64,000 nucleotides of DNA from assembly GCF_029784155.1 (NCBI RefSeq), contig NC_073691.1, forward strand, positions 143,996,461 to 144,060,460, read 5' to 3'. This document shows, in pieces, positions 10,028 to 22,394 of the stretch. Below the pieces are notes generated by a model that did not search any database, was not told the DNA's origin, and saw nothing but the letters and a program-made list of their open reading frames with translations. The translations under genes and the position numbers were made by a program. Source of the DNA: Uranotaenia lowii (Eukaryota > Arthropoda > Insecta > Diptera > Culicidae). Position 1 is the stretch's first letter, and every line of letters begins with the position of its first letter.

Positions 10028-13000
10028 TCAACTTATTGCTTGGGCCATAAAAACAATGAATGCACTTGTCAGTGTGTTATACTCAGTATTCCACGATACC
10101 GTTCCACCGTTCAACAAAATGAAACCCGGTAAAAGCTAAAAAATGTAGTTCGAAGGAAAAACGAAACACCATCACGAAACAGTGCATTTCTCCAAAAATC
10201 TGCACCACCAACCCAACGGATTCATCTTTTCCGGATGAGCCTGGTCAGGTCCCCGGGGGACTTTCGGTGACGAGTTGCAGAAGGAAATTGTTCTCGTGGA
10301 GGCTCTCATTGTGCCGAGCTCTTTGCAACTTTGTCCACTGGTTTGGCCCGTTTTCTAACAATAAGCCCGGGTAGATCATTCAGATTCGCCGGAAATTTGC
10401 TAGAAACGAGTTGGAGTGGCAAAAATGGGAAAAAATCCGTTTGAAAAACTACCTATAAGTTGCTCCCGGGAATAACGCACTCAAACCGTTGTAAATTTCA
10501 TATTTCATACTTCTGTTGAACCGTTTCGAGCATGGTGCTATTTTTTTATCGCATACTGCGAATGCCTTATGGCGGGCGAACTTGTTCAAAAATTCATTAA
10601 GTCGATACCAGAGCTTTGTTTGGGCTCGGTTTGAACTGTGAAATACTAGGGTAACTAAAAATTTTCGATATTAAACCTTCGATACATATATTTTAAATTT
10701 AGTTCAACTTTAATGGTTTTTTCTGTGCTCAAAACTGGATTCAGGGTTTAAAATTTGAATTAAAAAAATCATGAGTTTAATTTGATTTTCTTAAACAACA
10801 ACAAACTAAACAAAACCATCAGTAAACATTATTCAGTCCTACTGCAGCGATTTCATAACACTCTGCTTATCGCCTTTAAACAAATACATTTTATTTACAT
10901 TTTTTGCTCCCGTCCCAAACATGAGTGGGCTGGAAAATGCATTTGCTCTCGTTTTTTTTTCCTGAAAAGACCACTTTTAAAATGGGCACAACAGGGTACA
11001 AAATGAGATGTATTGTTGTGGGATTTGTTGGAATGGTTTTAGTTCGGTTGGTTTGTTTGGATTTTATTTTGTGTTTTTTTTTTGTTCTCTATTAATACTC
11101 CGTTCTGGTTAAGTTGCACTTTTCACAATGCTGGACTGTTTGTTTATTGCTCCCGGGAGAGATTTGGTTGAGGCCTACATTTGCACTGGTTCTAAATCCT
11201 GCCATTTCCGTTAGCCTCAATTTAAGTCAACTAAGGAATAAAATTCTTTTTTAACAAAAAAAAATTGAAATTTAAATTCATTTTAGTCGGAAAAAAAATC
11301 TTTTACAATCATTTTAAACATTTTTAGAACTGAACTGTTTAAACGTAATGTAGGTACCACGATAAAATATTTATTCCAGGGTAGCATTGCGATCCGCAAA
11401 TATTTTTTCGTTCTTTTTTTTTGTTGTATATCATATAGCATTTTTTTTTATTGAAGAGGAGAAACTTGAAAAGCTATTTTATTGCATCTAAAGAGCTGCT
11501 AAATAGAACATCTATCTAGGTAGCGGTTCCAGTTTTTCACGGTCGCCATGTTTAAAACACATGATTTGCATGATTATTGAACAATTTTTTAATAGAAAAT
11601 CTAAGCTTTTTTTTTTAATTTCAGTTTAAAAAAAATGATTGTCCATCACTTAATTCAATATAAAATAGACAGAAAACTTTAGTTCTGCCTTGATTACAAA
11701 TTACAATCCTCTTCATGAAAATTGAATTGTTGGAATTGATTCCCGGCGATAGAATATCCAACGGAAAAATACTGTTCCTAGAACCTTTTACCTTCCAATA
11801 AATACACTCACGCAATCTGACCCAAGTCATGAAAAAAATGAGGCTGGTATGAAAATTCCAACGCAAAGGTTGCAGTTTGCAGCCATATGTCGGAAAAAAC
11901 CATAAGGCTTTTAGAAAATTATGAAATTAAATTATTCATCGAGCTTTCATTATCAGTCGAGACAACGCAAAATGAGCAATCCAATTAGCTAGGCCTAGTT
12001 AGAAGGATAAAAAGCGAGCCTATTCGGGTAACTTCATCTTCAGTTCGGTTTAGATGTTTTTTTAATTCTTTGGTTTTTATTTTGCACTTCATTGAAAATT
12101 TAAATGAAAAAATCTTCCATGGAATCACTCCGTTCTGTATCCAGGAGTCAATTTATCTCTAATGTGTTTGGGCAGCTATAACCTCAGCGGAGCTTTAACA
12201 ATTTCAGATTTGTTGAATTACTTGGAGTGTTTTGTTTTAACTTGTACGTAGTAACGTATTAAAATGTCGAGGCAACTTTTTTTAAATTACCAATGCTTGA
12301 CCCTCGTAGTTATACATGCTTACACCTTTCATAACTTTTTTTGGAAGCGCAGTCCTTTTGCTGTCCTGAATTAGCGCAGCGAGTGTTAGTTTTGTATGGG
12401 ATATCAAAATTTTTATTCAAAAATCGCCAGAGATTTACTGAAAGTTGGAAAAATGAATCTTTAGAATTAAAATATTTCTTGATTCTTGCAGTACGAATTT
12501 CGCTAGCAGATTCATGAAATTGAATTTCATTTTCGGGATACCATAAATGGACCATGGTTTTAGCAAATAGTTTGGGGTACTGACATTCCACTAGAAATTT
12601 TTCTCGATGCATTCATATATTGCATGCATTCATAATTTTGATAGAATTTGTTCTGTCTAATATCAAACTATGCTATCTGAACCAGATATAATCTTGATAG
12701 GAGCATATCAAAAACTGATATAATTTAGCTATGATCGCATAGATTTTTTGATACAATTTGAGATATTTTAACATCCTACGAGAACTGAAATATAACTCAT
12801 TTAGATAGAAAAAAAAAAAAGTTTCAAAATATCTGATCTTGATATAATTTTGTTTTTCCCTCCTGTACAAAAAAACGCGTGAACAGAAACGTATCCGGTA
12901 ATGTGGGGTCTAAGTTGAAAAAATATCTCATCCTAGAAAGGCGCGTGTGTTGAAAGTGACTGCCAAAAAGGTTTCCGAAAAAAAATCTACAAAAAAAGTA

Positions 13001-14286
13001 TATTCTTGTATTTCATGATTTTTGGACAAAATTCTGGGATTTTTGAAAGCTTAAACTGTGTATAGAAAACAAAATATCTATTAAAAGGGCCTACACCAAC
13101 AAATAAGACTCTACTCCAATAATGACCTTCCTTGAAGGTGGAATTTTCGGTATAGGATTCTATTCCGGACCGGCATTAACAAGCATTCTCAACGCTTGCA
13201 TTTTACTCACAGCAATAGTTTTTAAACTCTTAAATCAGCTGTCTAAAGTTAATTTATTGTCGATCTTAAAAATATCTGACTAACCTAAATATCTGACTAA
13301 ACTAAACGAAATAAACTCGTTAAATTGTTTTTGATAATAAAATTTGTAGTTCTCATTCAAATCATTTCTCATAAACCATCTTGTACGGAAAGCTCAACAA
13401 ACGAATTGAATCATCATACCTTGCCACAGCGCCATGTGCAAAACACAACTGGCTCTAGTCTGCTAACAACTTTGCTACCATAAATTACACACCAGCAGCA
13501 GCGCCCGGTTGTGAACGTCCAACACCAAATTAGTACCACATCAAGCATTATCATATAGTAATTAAAGTTTACCGCACCCAAAACATCCACTTCGCCGCCA
13601 CGCCGAAATGCTTCATTCGATAAAAGTAAGCTAACTTAATTGAACAATCTCCGTTCGTGGGCAGCCAAGACTGTGCTGCATCGGTGCTGCAACTTGTTCG
13701 AGGTTGCATAGCTTCTGGATAGTTTATCGGTTTGCAATCTCTGCGGCCCTTCTTGCCCTCCCCAGTTACATTTCGCCAAACCTCTTGGCGGCAAGCAAGG
13801 TTACAAGTTGTTGGCAGGAACCAGAAAATTTACACCGCAGCAGCAGGGCCAAAACGTAATTAAACTTACGGCACCGACGGATTTTGCTGGCAACTTGGCT
13901 CTCCGGCTGGCAGCACCCTCTCAGAATTTACGGTTTTTTCAATGGCTTTTAACGCGGGTTTTCACAGTAAACGAATTATTTAATGGGAATCGAGTCCTAT
14001 CAAGGGAAAACATTAGAAATAAGAATTAGAAAATTATACTTTTTTTATACATACGTTATACTTTCTATACTACAAAAAAATTATACTGATGATATCTTAA
14101 GAATCCGAGAAATCTCGTGGTATATTACATATTTCCTTTTTTTCAAAAATGTTTTGAAACGTGTATTTTTAATTACAAGGCAAAATATCAAAACGAGTAA
14201 GCAGAAACAGCACCACTCAGCCGGTTGGCAGTTGATTAAATTATTTTTTCGAAAGAGAGAGTGTGGATGTGATTCCACTAAACTGC
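10028..14286. other. Intronic sequence, no gene recognised
   Basis: Mostly AT-rich. Two patches have more balanced composition (about 10080-10460 and 13420-13950), but neither has a domain-bearing frame nor plausible exon borders. Short open frames here have biased, membrane-like or low-complexity translations typical of chance reading of AT-rich DNA. Confidence 0.5.
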
Positions 14287-17200
14287 GTTGGATCAGGAAG
14301 ATCAACATATGGCGTGTTCTGAAGGTTCACTCCATAATTTTACGTTGGATCGGGAGGACCAACAAAAGGAGTGTTCTGAAGGTTCACTCCACAAATTTAC
14401 GTTGGATCGGGAGGAAGCAACATGATCGGGAAGAGCAACATGAGAAGTGTTCTTAAGGCTCTCTTCACGAATTTATGTTGGATCGGGAAGACCAACATGA
14501 GAAGTGTTCTGAAGGTTCACTTTACAAATTGACAAATTGGATTGGGAGGACCAACAAAAGGATTGTTTTGAAGGTTCACTTTATAATTTTTCTTTGGTTT
14601 GGAAGGACCAACATGAGAAGTGTTCTGAAGGCTCATTTCATGAATTTTTGTTGGATCTGGAGGACCAATATAGGTTCACTCAATAATTTAACGTTGGATC
14701 GGAAGGACCATCAAGAGTAGTGTTCTGAAGGTTCACTCCACGAATTTACGTTGGATCGGGAGGACCAACTTAAGAAATATTCTGAAGGCTAACTTCACGG
14801 AATTTCGTTGGATTGGGAGGACAAACATGAGGAGTAGACTGGCCCAAATTTGTATGGGATGATTTTTACAACATTTTTTTCAACGCGGCACCCCCTAGGT
14901 TGGTGCATTTAAGTGAAAAAATGACTTTCTGAAAGTTTCAGGTCATTTGGAAGAAGCACGAGCTGGCGCAAACGATTTGAAATTTGTATGGAGATTTTAA
15001 GCAAAATGTATGAAAAATCGACATTCTTTCACTCTTTGTATTGTAAAATATGTTACCAGTATGCTAGAAAGCTCAGAATTTCAGGAATTGTAGTTCAAAC
15101 AATAACAAACAAGTTTGTAGAAGATTATGATGCGATACGAGTTTACTGTGATGAGTTATTTGCAATAGAATGTGTGATTAGTTTCGCGTTTCATCGATAT
15201 ATCGTGGACGGTGTATAGATGGATTATTAGTACTAACTTGATCGCATTGTCATACAAAATAACAGATAGAAAGTTTGTGTCCTAGGCAAAGTTGTAGCTC
15301 ATTTTATAACAAATATCTGCAGAAGTTAAAAAAAAGGTCACAAACTTTCTATTTGTTGATCTCATTGTGTGACGATGCGATCAAGTTAGTGCTATTATTA
15401 GCCCATACTCCGTTCACAATATATCAAAGAAATGCAAAAAAAAAAATCACACATTAAATTGCGGATAACTTATAACAGTCAACTCGTATCGCATCACAAT
15501 CTTCTACAAACTTATTTGTCATTGTTTGAACTACAATTCCTGGAATTTTGAGCTTCCTAGCATACTGATTACATATTTCAGAACACCAAGAGTGAAAGTA
15601 TGTCGATTTTTCATACATTTTGCTGAAAATCTCCATACAAATTTCAAGTCTTTTGCGCCAGCTCGTGCTTCTTCCAAATGACCTGAAACTTTCAGAAAGT
15701 CAATTTTTCACCTAAATGCACAAATTTAGGGGGTGCCGCGTGGAATATAATGATTTTTTTCGTTGTGGGCCAGTCTAATGAGGAGTTTTCTGAAGGTTCA
15801 CTTCACAAATTTTCGATTGATCGGGAGGACCAACAGTGTGTTCTGAAAGATCATTTCATAGACTTACGTTGGATCTGGAGGACCAACATAAGGAGTAATC
15901 TGAAGGTTCACTTCACGAATTTTCGTTGGACCGGGAAGACCAACATGAGGATTGTTCTGAAGGTTCACTTCACGGGAGGACCAACATGAGGAGTGTTCTG
16001 AAGTTTCACTTAATAAATTCATGTTGGATCGAGAGGACCATCATAAGGAGTGTTCTGAAGGTTCACTTCACGAATATTTGTTGGATCGGGAAAAGCAACA
16101 TGAGAAGGGTTCTAAAAGATCACTTCACGAATTTTCATTGGATTGAGAGGACCAACATGAGAAGTGTTCTGAAGGTTCACTTTACAAATTTATGTTGGAT
16201 CGGGAGGACCAACAAAAGGAGTGTTCTGAAGTTTCAATTAAAATTTTACTTTGGATCGGAAGGACCAAAAAGATGAGTGTGCTGAAGGCTCACTTCACGA
16301 GTTTTTGTAGAATCAGGAGGACCAATATGAGGATTGTTCTGAAGGTTTACTTCATAATTTTAATGTGGATCGGGAGGACCAACAAGAAGAGTGTTCTGAA
16401 GGTTCACTCCACAAATTTTTGTTGGTTCGGTAGAACCAACTTGAGAAGTGTTCTGAAGGCTTACTTCATGAACGGACCCACAAGTTCTGCAGGTTCACTC
16501 TAAAAATTTACGTTGGATTGAGAGGACCAACATGAGGAGTGTTCTGAGGGTTCACTTCACGGGAGGACCAACATGAGGAGTGTTCTGAAGGTTCACTTAA
16601 TAAATTCACGTCGGATCGAGAGGACCACCATAAGGAGTGTTCTGAAGGTTCATTTTACGAATTTTCGTTGGATCGAGAAGAGCAAAATGAGAAATGTTCT
16701 GAAGGCTTACTTCACGAATTTTCGTTGGATCGGGAGGACCAACATGAGGAGTTTTCTTAAAGTTCACTTCACCAATTTTCGATTGATCGTGAGGACCAAC
16801 ATGATGAGTGTTCTGAAGGATCATTTCATTCACTGAAATTGAGTCGGAAGGACCAACGTAAGGAATAGTTTGAAGGTTCACTTCACGAATTTTCGTTGAA
16901 CCGGGAAGTTCAACATGAAGATTGTTCTGAAGATTCACTTTACGGGAGGACCAATATGAGAGGTGTTTTGAAGGTTCACTTAATAAATTCACGTTGGATC
17001 GAGAGGACCAACATGAGGAGTGTTCGGAAGGTTCACTTCATAAGTTTACTTTGGATCGAGTGGACCAACATAAGGAGTGTTCTGAAGGCTCACTCCACAA
17101 ATTTTCATTGGATCGAGAAGACGAACATAAGGAGTGTTCTGGAGATTACCTTAATAATTTTGCTTTGGATCGGGAGGACAAACACGAGGAGTGTTCTGAA

Positions 17201-18775
17201 GGTTTCCTCCATGAATTTACGTTAGGTCGGAAGGACCATCAAAAGGAGTGTTCTGAAGGTTCACTTCACCAATTTACGTTGGATCGTAAGGACCAACATG
17301 AGAAGTGTTCTGAAGATTCACTTCACAAATTTTCGTTGGATCGGGGGGGCCAACATAAGGAGTGTTCTTGAGGTTCACTTAATAATTCCACTTTGGATCG
17401 GAAGGACCAACATGAGGAGTGTTCTGAAGGATCACTTCATACATTTACGTTGGATCGGGAAGACCAGTACGAGGAGTGTTCTGAAGGTTCTCTTCATAAT
17501 TTTACTTTGGATTGAGAGGACCAACATAAGGAGTGTTCTAAGGCTCACTTCATGAAATTTCGTTGGATCAGGAGGACTAACATGAGAAGTGTTCTGAAGG
17601 TTCACTTCACAAATTTACGTTGGATCGGAAGGACGAACTTGAGGAGTGTTCTGAAGATTCACTTCATGAATTTACGATGGATTAGGAGGACCTACACATG
17701 GTGTTTTCTGAAGGTTCACTTCACAAATTTTTCCTTCGATCGAGAGGACCAACATAAGGAGTGTTCTGAAGGCTCACTTCACAAATTTTCATTGGATCGA
17801 GAAGACGAACATAAGGAGTGTTCTGGAGATTACCTTAATAATTTTGCTTTGGATCGGGAGGACCATCACGAGGAGTGTTCTGAAGGTTCATTTCACGAAT
17901 TTACGATGGATCGAGAGGACTAACATGTGGAGAGATCTGAAGGTTCGCATCCTAATTTTTCGTTATATCGGGAAGACTAACACGAGGAGTGTTCTGAAGG
18001 TTCTCTTCATGAATATACGTTGAATCGGGAGGATCAACATGAGGAGAGTTTTGAAGGTTCACTTAATAAATTCACGTTGGATCGGGAGAACCATCATAAG
18101 GAGTGTTCTGAAGGTTCACTTCTCGAATTTTTGTTGGTTCGGGAAGAGCAACATGGAAGTGTTCTGAAGGTTTACTTCACGATTTTCCGTTGGATTGGGA
18201 GGACCGACATGAGGTGTATTCTGAAGGATCACTTCATAATTTACGTTTGATCGAGATGACCACCACGACAAGTGTTCTAAAGGTTTATTCAATAAATTAA
18301 CGTTGGAAGTTTCACTGCATGCATTTACGTTGAATAGCTAGGAACAAAATGAGGAGTGTTTTGATGGTTCACTTAATAAATTCACGTTGGATCGGGAGAA
18401 CCATCATAAGGAGTGTTTTGAAGGTTCGCTTCACGAATTTTCGTTGGATCGGGAAGAGTAACATGAGGAGTGTTCTGAAGGCTCACTTCAGAAGTTTACG
18501 TTGGATCGGGAGGACCATCACGAGGAGTGTTCTGAAGGTTCACTTCTTAATTTTCCGTTATATCGGGGAGACGAACACGAGGAGTGTTCTTAAGGTTGAC
18601 TTCATGAATTTACGTTGGATCGGGAGGACCAACATGAGAAGTGCTCTGAAGGGTCACTTCATAGTTATACGAGTGTTCTGAAGCTTCACTTCACAAATTC
18701 ACGTTGGAGTAGGAGGACCAACATGAAGATTGCTAATCAGATTCACATCACGAATTTATGTAAATAAGGAAGACT
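14287..18775. repeat. 57-bp minisatellite, roughly 60 units, split by a foldback element
   Basis: The unit can be described as GTTGGATCGGGAGGACCAAC, then ATGAGGAGTGTTCTGAAG, then GTTCACTTCACGAATTTTC, 57 bp in total. It runs from 14287 to 14836 and from 15776 to about 18775. Since 57 is 19 codons, frames that are open in one unit stay open across many, giving stacked open frames of 60-128 codons in two + strand frames and on the - strand. Some units lack about 15 bp. A block near 17101-17180 recurs at 17785-17865, exactly 684 bp (12 units) away, showing higher-order duplication. Each unit holds a short GTTGG...CCAAC inverted repeat. Confidence 0.95.
14837..15775. mobile_element. Foldback MITE, 939 bp, near-complete palindrome, TA target duplication
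   Basis: Starts GACTGGCCCA after TA (14835-14836) and ends TGGGCCAGTC before TA (15776-15777). The two halves are inverted copies over nearly their whole length: the GCGGCACCCCCTA block, the CTTTCTGAAAGTTTCAGGTC block and the AACTTGATCGCAT block all occur once on each side. Arms are roughly 450 bp with a short centre near 15300. It interrupts the 57-bp array. No transposase is encoded; small frames on both strands mirror one another, as expected for a palindrome. Confidence 0.9.
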
Positions 18776-18839
18776 AATTTTTTTTTCTTCAGATGACTAA
18801 GACTAAAGTTTCGGATTGTTACTTTGATATCGTGTTTTG

Positions 18840-19235
18840 ATAACGAATCAGTTTTCTAGTCGAGTTAATAGGTTCCAACTGAAGTTGGATTGCGATGAGA
18901 GTTCCATCCAAAGGCTCGAGTGTTCCAGTCGAAATTTGAGTCCCGACTGAAGTTTGATAGCGATGGAAGTTCCAATCAAAAGCTTGAGATTCTAGTCGTG
19001 ATGAGAATTTCGACTGAAATTTGATTGCGATGAACGTTTCAATCAAAGGCTCAAGTTTTTCAATCGAGATAAGAGTTCGGACTGACGTTTGATTGCGATG
19101 GAAGTTCCAATCACAAGCTTGAAATTCTAGTTGTGATGGGAGTTTCGACTGAAGTTTGATATCGATGCTAGTTTTATCAAAGGCTCGAATTTTCAAGCCG
19201 AGATGAGAGTTCCAACTCAAGATTGATTGTGATGC
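18840..19235. repeat. 67-bp minisatellite, about five to six units
   Basis: A GCGATGGAAGTTCCAATCA-like phase point occurs at 18892, 18960, 19027, 19095, 19162 and 19229, giving spacings of 67-68 bp. Units share TTCGACTGAAGTTTGAT and AAGCTTGA segments. It lies directly after the 57-bp array but shows no obvious sequence relation to it. A 133-codon frame on the - strand is a by-product of the repeat. Confidence 0.85.
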
Positions 19236-19300
19236 AGTATCTAATTTTAGAAACGATTCACAGTTGTATCTGGATGTGAGAGTCCCTCACAAATCAAGCG

Positions 19301-19500
19301 TTGGGACGGGAGGTCCATAAAAAAGTGAGACGGAAGGTCGATATCTGAATTATTGTTGAGACGGGATATCCAACAAGAATAAAGAGCCGTAAAATGTACA
19401 TTAGAACAATTGTTGAGACGGGGGATCCAACAGGAAAAGTGAGATGGATGATCTACATCGGAGCAATTTTTGAGACGGGAAGTTCAACAGAAGGCTCATT
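19301..19500. repeat. Diverged 57-bp array related to the main minisatellite
   Basis: TTGAGACGGG phase points fall at 19301 (as TTGGGACGGG), 19356, 19413 and 19470, with spacings of 55, 57 and 57 bp. The period and the core (TTG..ACGGG, then ..TCCAACA) match the 57-bp family at 14287-18775, but the rest has diverged. This looks like an older outlier of that family, separated from it by the 67-bp array. Confidence 0.7.
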
Positions 19501-19504
19501 TGCA

Positions 19505-21269
19505 ATGAAGTGTTCAGTTATAGTTCGATTTCGTTCAAGAAGATTTTATTCGCCCAAGTTCAAGAAGATAATCATGATTTATCTAAAAAAAAAGCTTTTC
19601 TTTTTACCATTACGTGTGGGCTAGTCAAAGTGGATTATTTATGATACGGTCGATAGTTCGATACTATTGGGCTGTCTATCGATAGGTTATGAAACCGTTA
19701 TAAATGAATAGCGAAGCGCCTGAATGTAGAAATTCGTAAATTAAAAATATTATTGACACAAAAGAAGATGAAAACTACGCTCATAACAATATTTTGATGA
19801 AAGTTCGGAAAAAAGCTTATCTAGCAGATTTTTGCATTTTTGTGTAGGGGGGAGATGTGTTGACAATGATTGCGAGTGCGACACTCTCACGGTCGATGGG
19901 CCTTTCCGAGTTGATAATCTCTCTTCATCGTCCTTACTACACGCACTCACACGATGTCGAGAGCGGTCGTCAGTTAGCTGACGATATTCGTTGAGATAGG
20001 TCACGTGTCTCCCGTTCAGCAAAGCTTAGCAAAACCTGCATACAAGGGTCATTTGAATGTACTCAAACTCATTGTATCGAAATCTGCAAACAAAAATTCC
20101 ACAAAACGAAAATCCATTTTGAAGTACCAATATTGACTAGATTAATGGTGTCAAATTTTTTTTCCCATGAGTATCTGATTCGTGCAAATCCAGGCAATAG
20201 TGATTCCAAAATATTGAGCTCGAAATCTGGGCAAATTTTAGAAAACCCCATGAATTAATAATCGATTTTTTCCATTCTAAAGAATCGATCCAAAAAATCT
20301 GAGTTGAAAAGATTGATTTCCCAAAAATCTATTCAAGATTGATAAATTTAATATTTAATATATAATCCTTACTCGTACCTATCGGAAGAATGCAAGAGAG
20401 CGCAAGATTTTGCTCTCATAGCCTTCAAATCGTTGCCAGCGGCGACATTTTCCAGTTCTCTCATTAGTCAATAATTCTCAATTCCCATCTGTTAATTAGC
20501 ATCTGTATGCACGCTGCTGGATGCAAAGAGAACATGACGATGATTTTCTCACTTGAAGCCCGAGCGGGAGCAAAATCATTTCAAAATTTACAAACATGGC
20601 GGACTTTCTATCTAATCCGATTCAAACTGACTTCAGACGACATTTTATACGATCTTTTCATTATGCAGTTGAAATTGCGATTCGCAATACCATTGAAAAC
20701 GACTTAAGTTATCATTTCTTATACGATTTCACGTTTGCAGGGTCGTAAACTAGAATCGGTTTCTTAGGTTAAGACTCGATTTAGAAAGAAGCTTTCTAAA
20801 ATCTTGCAGAGCGTATTGGGAATTCGCATCCTCGAGTTTTTCCTTAAAAAAAAGTCACTGAGCTAAAAATTGGCCTCCTTACAGAAGTGCGACGAACTGA
20901 GTATGCTCATTTGTTTAACTAGCGAGAACGGTATGATCACCAATTTTCACCTTGATAAGGGTCATGTCAAGTTGGTCGCGAAATGTGTTTCAGCCACATT
21001 AGCCAGCAGCTTCTTCGGAGTAAAAGGAACGAAAGAGGGTAAGACCATGAAGGAGGAGGAGGTACAAAATTTACGGAAAGTTTAGTGCATCAGCAGCAAC
21101 AGCAGCAGCATATTGGTTGCGCATTGCACAATCACCCACATACCCACATACAGTCCTGCGGAGATGTATGTGGCAGAACGCTTCTCGCTAAAGTGAAGTG
21201 AAAGTTTTCTCCTAACTAACTGGCTAACTGACTGACTCTGTGTTCCTTTAATTTTCGTCCATTTCGCAG
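19505..21269. other. Intronic sequence; possible LTR fragment near 19859
   Basis: A purine run (GGGGGGAGA) followed by TGTTGACAATG at 19859 resembles the polypurine tract and LTR start of a BEL-like element, but no partner LTR or coding region is seen. The rest is AT-rich intron with a small CAG-type run near 21089-21110. The final bases form the pyrimidine-rich acceptor ending in CAG at 21269. Confidence 0.4.
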
Positions 21270-21587
21270 TTCCCCCGGAGCGGGTCGTGATCCGGGACCA
21301 GCAGGGCACCGAACGGACCACAGTGGCCGGTCCCTACAGCGAGGGGGACGTGGTCAAACTGCGCTGCGACGTCTACGGTGGCCGGCCGACGCCCTCTGTC
21401 AGCTGGCATCGGGACGGAGTGCCACTGGTGGCCGAAACCAAATACGTGCCCATTGGCAAACATCTCCGCAGTGAGATTGTTCTCGGTCCACTGACCCGGC
21501 AAGATCTGCACTCGAAGCTGGTCTGCAAGGCTAACAACCACGAGAGGGCCAGCCCGGTCGAGTCCTCCGTCCAAATTGATATGAACT
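21270..21587 (+). CDS. Sidestep-family protein, exon with an Ig domain (probably Ig2)
   Basis: This 318-bp exon is flanked by TTCGCAG and GTAAGTT, with phase 1 at both ends. It encodes one complete Ig-like domain: a leading PPERVVIRD strand, then GPYSEGDVVKLRCDVYGG with the first Cys, VSWHRDG with the core Trp, and LTRQDLHSKLVCKANN with the second Cys. The GPY.EG..V.L.C.V.GGRP.P pattern is characteristic of Sidestep proteins, membrane-anchored Ig-superfamily molecules that interact with Beaten-path receptors during axon guidance in flies. The preceding exon is not in the window, so the upstream intron is longer than 21 kb. GC is clearly higher than in the surrounding intron. Assignment to the family is firm; the paralogue is not determined. 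Confidence 0.92.
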
Positions 21588-21652
21588 GTAAGTTATTGCT
21601 CGTAAACTATATTCTTCTACTTTACAATCAACATTTAATCTCTCATTCGCAG

Positions 21653-21804
21653 TTGCTCCCCTAAACATAAGACTGATTGGTGCTCACCAGCCGCTGTCAG
21701 CCGGGCACCGGTATGATTTGCTGTGCCAAAGTGCAGGTTCTAGGCCTGCAGCCTCCATAACCTGGTTCCTGGATGGGGTCCGGCTGGACAAAAGCAAAGA
21801 AACG
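21653..21804 (+). CDS. Sidestep-family protein, exon with first half of an Ig domain (probably Ig3)
   Basis: This 152-bp exon follows a 65-bp intron (acceptor ATTCGCAG) and ends at GTAACG, with phase 1 at the start and phase 0 at the end. It encodes the A to C' strands of an Ig domain: LSAGHRYDLLCQSAGSRP with the first Cys and ITWFLDG with the core Trp. The RYDLLCQSAGSRP segment is a strong Sidestep-family signature. The second Cys is supplied by the next exon, so the domain is split by an intron of 88 bp. Confidence 0.92.
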
Positions 21805-21892
21805 GTAACGGAGACACCCGCCCCTTTCTAAATAATTCTGAAACCTTATTCACTTTCCAAACTTTTCTTATCCTCATTTCTGTTCCGAACAG

Positions 21893-22037
21893 ACATCCGC
21901 CGATGGCAATCAAACGACCAGTACGCTGTCAATCATCCTGAACCGAACCGATGCCGGCAAGTATTTGTCCTGCAAGGCGTACAACACCTATGCGCCCTCC
22001 GATGCCCTGGAAGACGGCTGGCAGCTGGACATACAAT
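21893..22037 (+). CDS. Sidestep-family protein, exon with second half of an Ig domain (probably Ig3)
   Basis: This 145-bp exon starts at phase 0 after CCGAACAG and ends at phase 1 before GTAAGAC. It encodes the strands that complete the split Ig domain: TLSIILNRTDAGKYLSCKAYN, with the DAGKYLSC motif carrying the second Cys. NQT and NRT are potential N-glycosylation sites. Exons 21653-21804 and 21893-22037 together give 99 codons, the size of one Ig domain. The next intron (22038-26818) has been enlarged by an RTE retroposon. Confidence 0.92.
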
Positions 22038-22394
22038 GTAAGACTTTTGATTTGCAAATATTATGTTTTAATTATCTAGCAGATAATTCATTTAGCAATC
22101 AAAAATATCTTATCATCCCTTCGACATTGTGTACAACTTGAGGTCGTTTTACTAGGTGTCCCTGCAATATTGCTAAGTACTTCTTGATCGGGCCTGTTCC
22201 GGAGTGTTTGGGGGGTAGCTCTTTCGGGACAAATGCGACTCCGATTAACATTCAAACAAACAATCCCACCAAGTGATCAGAACAAAAATATTATTCGTCG
22301 ACATAAACATTCATAAAGTATTTTTACATAAAAGGTTGACTAAAGATGTTACTTTGAAGAAACACTAAGATCACAAAATTATGAACATAGTGAA
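22038..22394. other. Start of intron, no gene seen
   Basis: Donor GTAAGAC followed by ordinary intronic sequence, up to the 3' end of the RTE element on the opposite strand. Confidence 0.6.

Noticed and set aside
15926..18681. Chain of 75-128 codon open frames that could be read as a repetitive protein
   Set aside because: The frames arise because the 57-bp unit is divisible by three. Several overlapping frames are equally open, interrupted at random, and no start, signal or codon bias favours one.
14287..18775. CRISPR-like repeat array
   Set aside because: Units are contiguous 57-bp tandem repeats without unique spacers, in a eukaryotic intron.
20870..21085. Upstream exon of the Sidestep-family gene
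   Set aside because: The 71-codon frame has no Ig features and no suitable donor in phase 1 before 21270.
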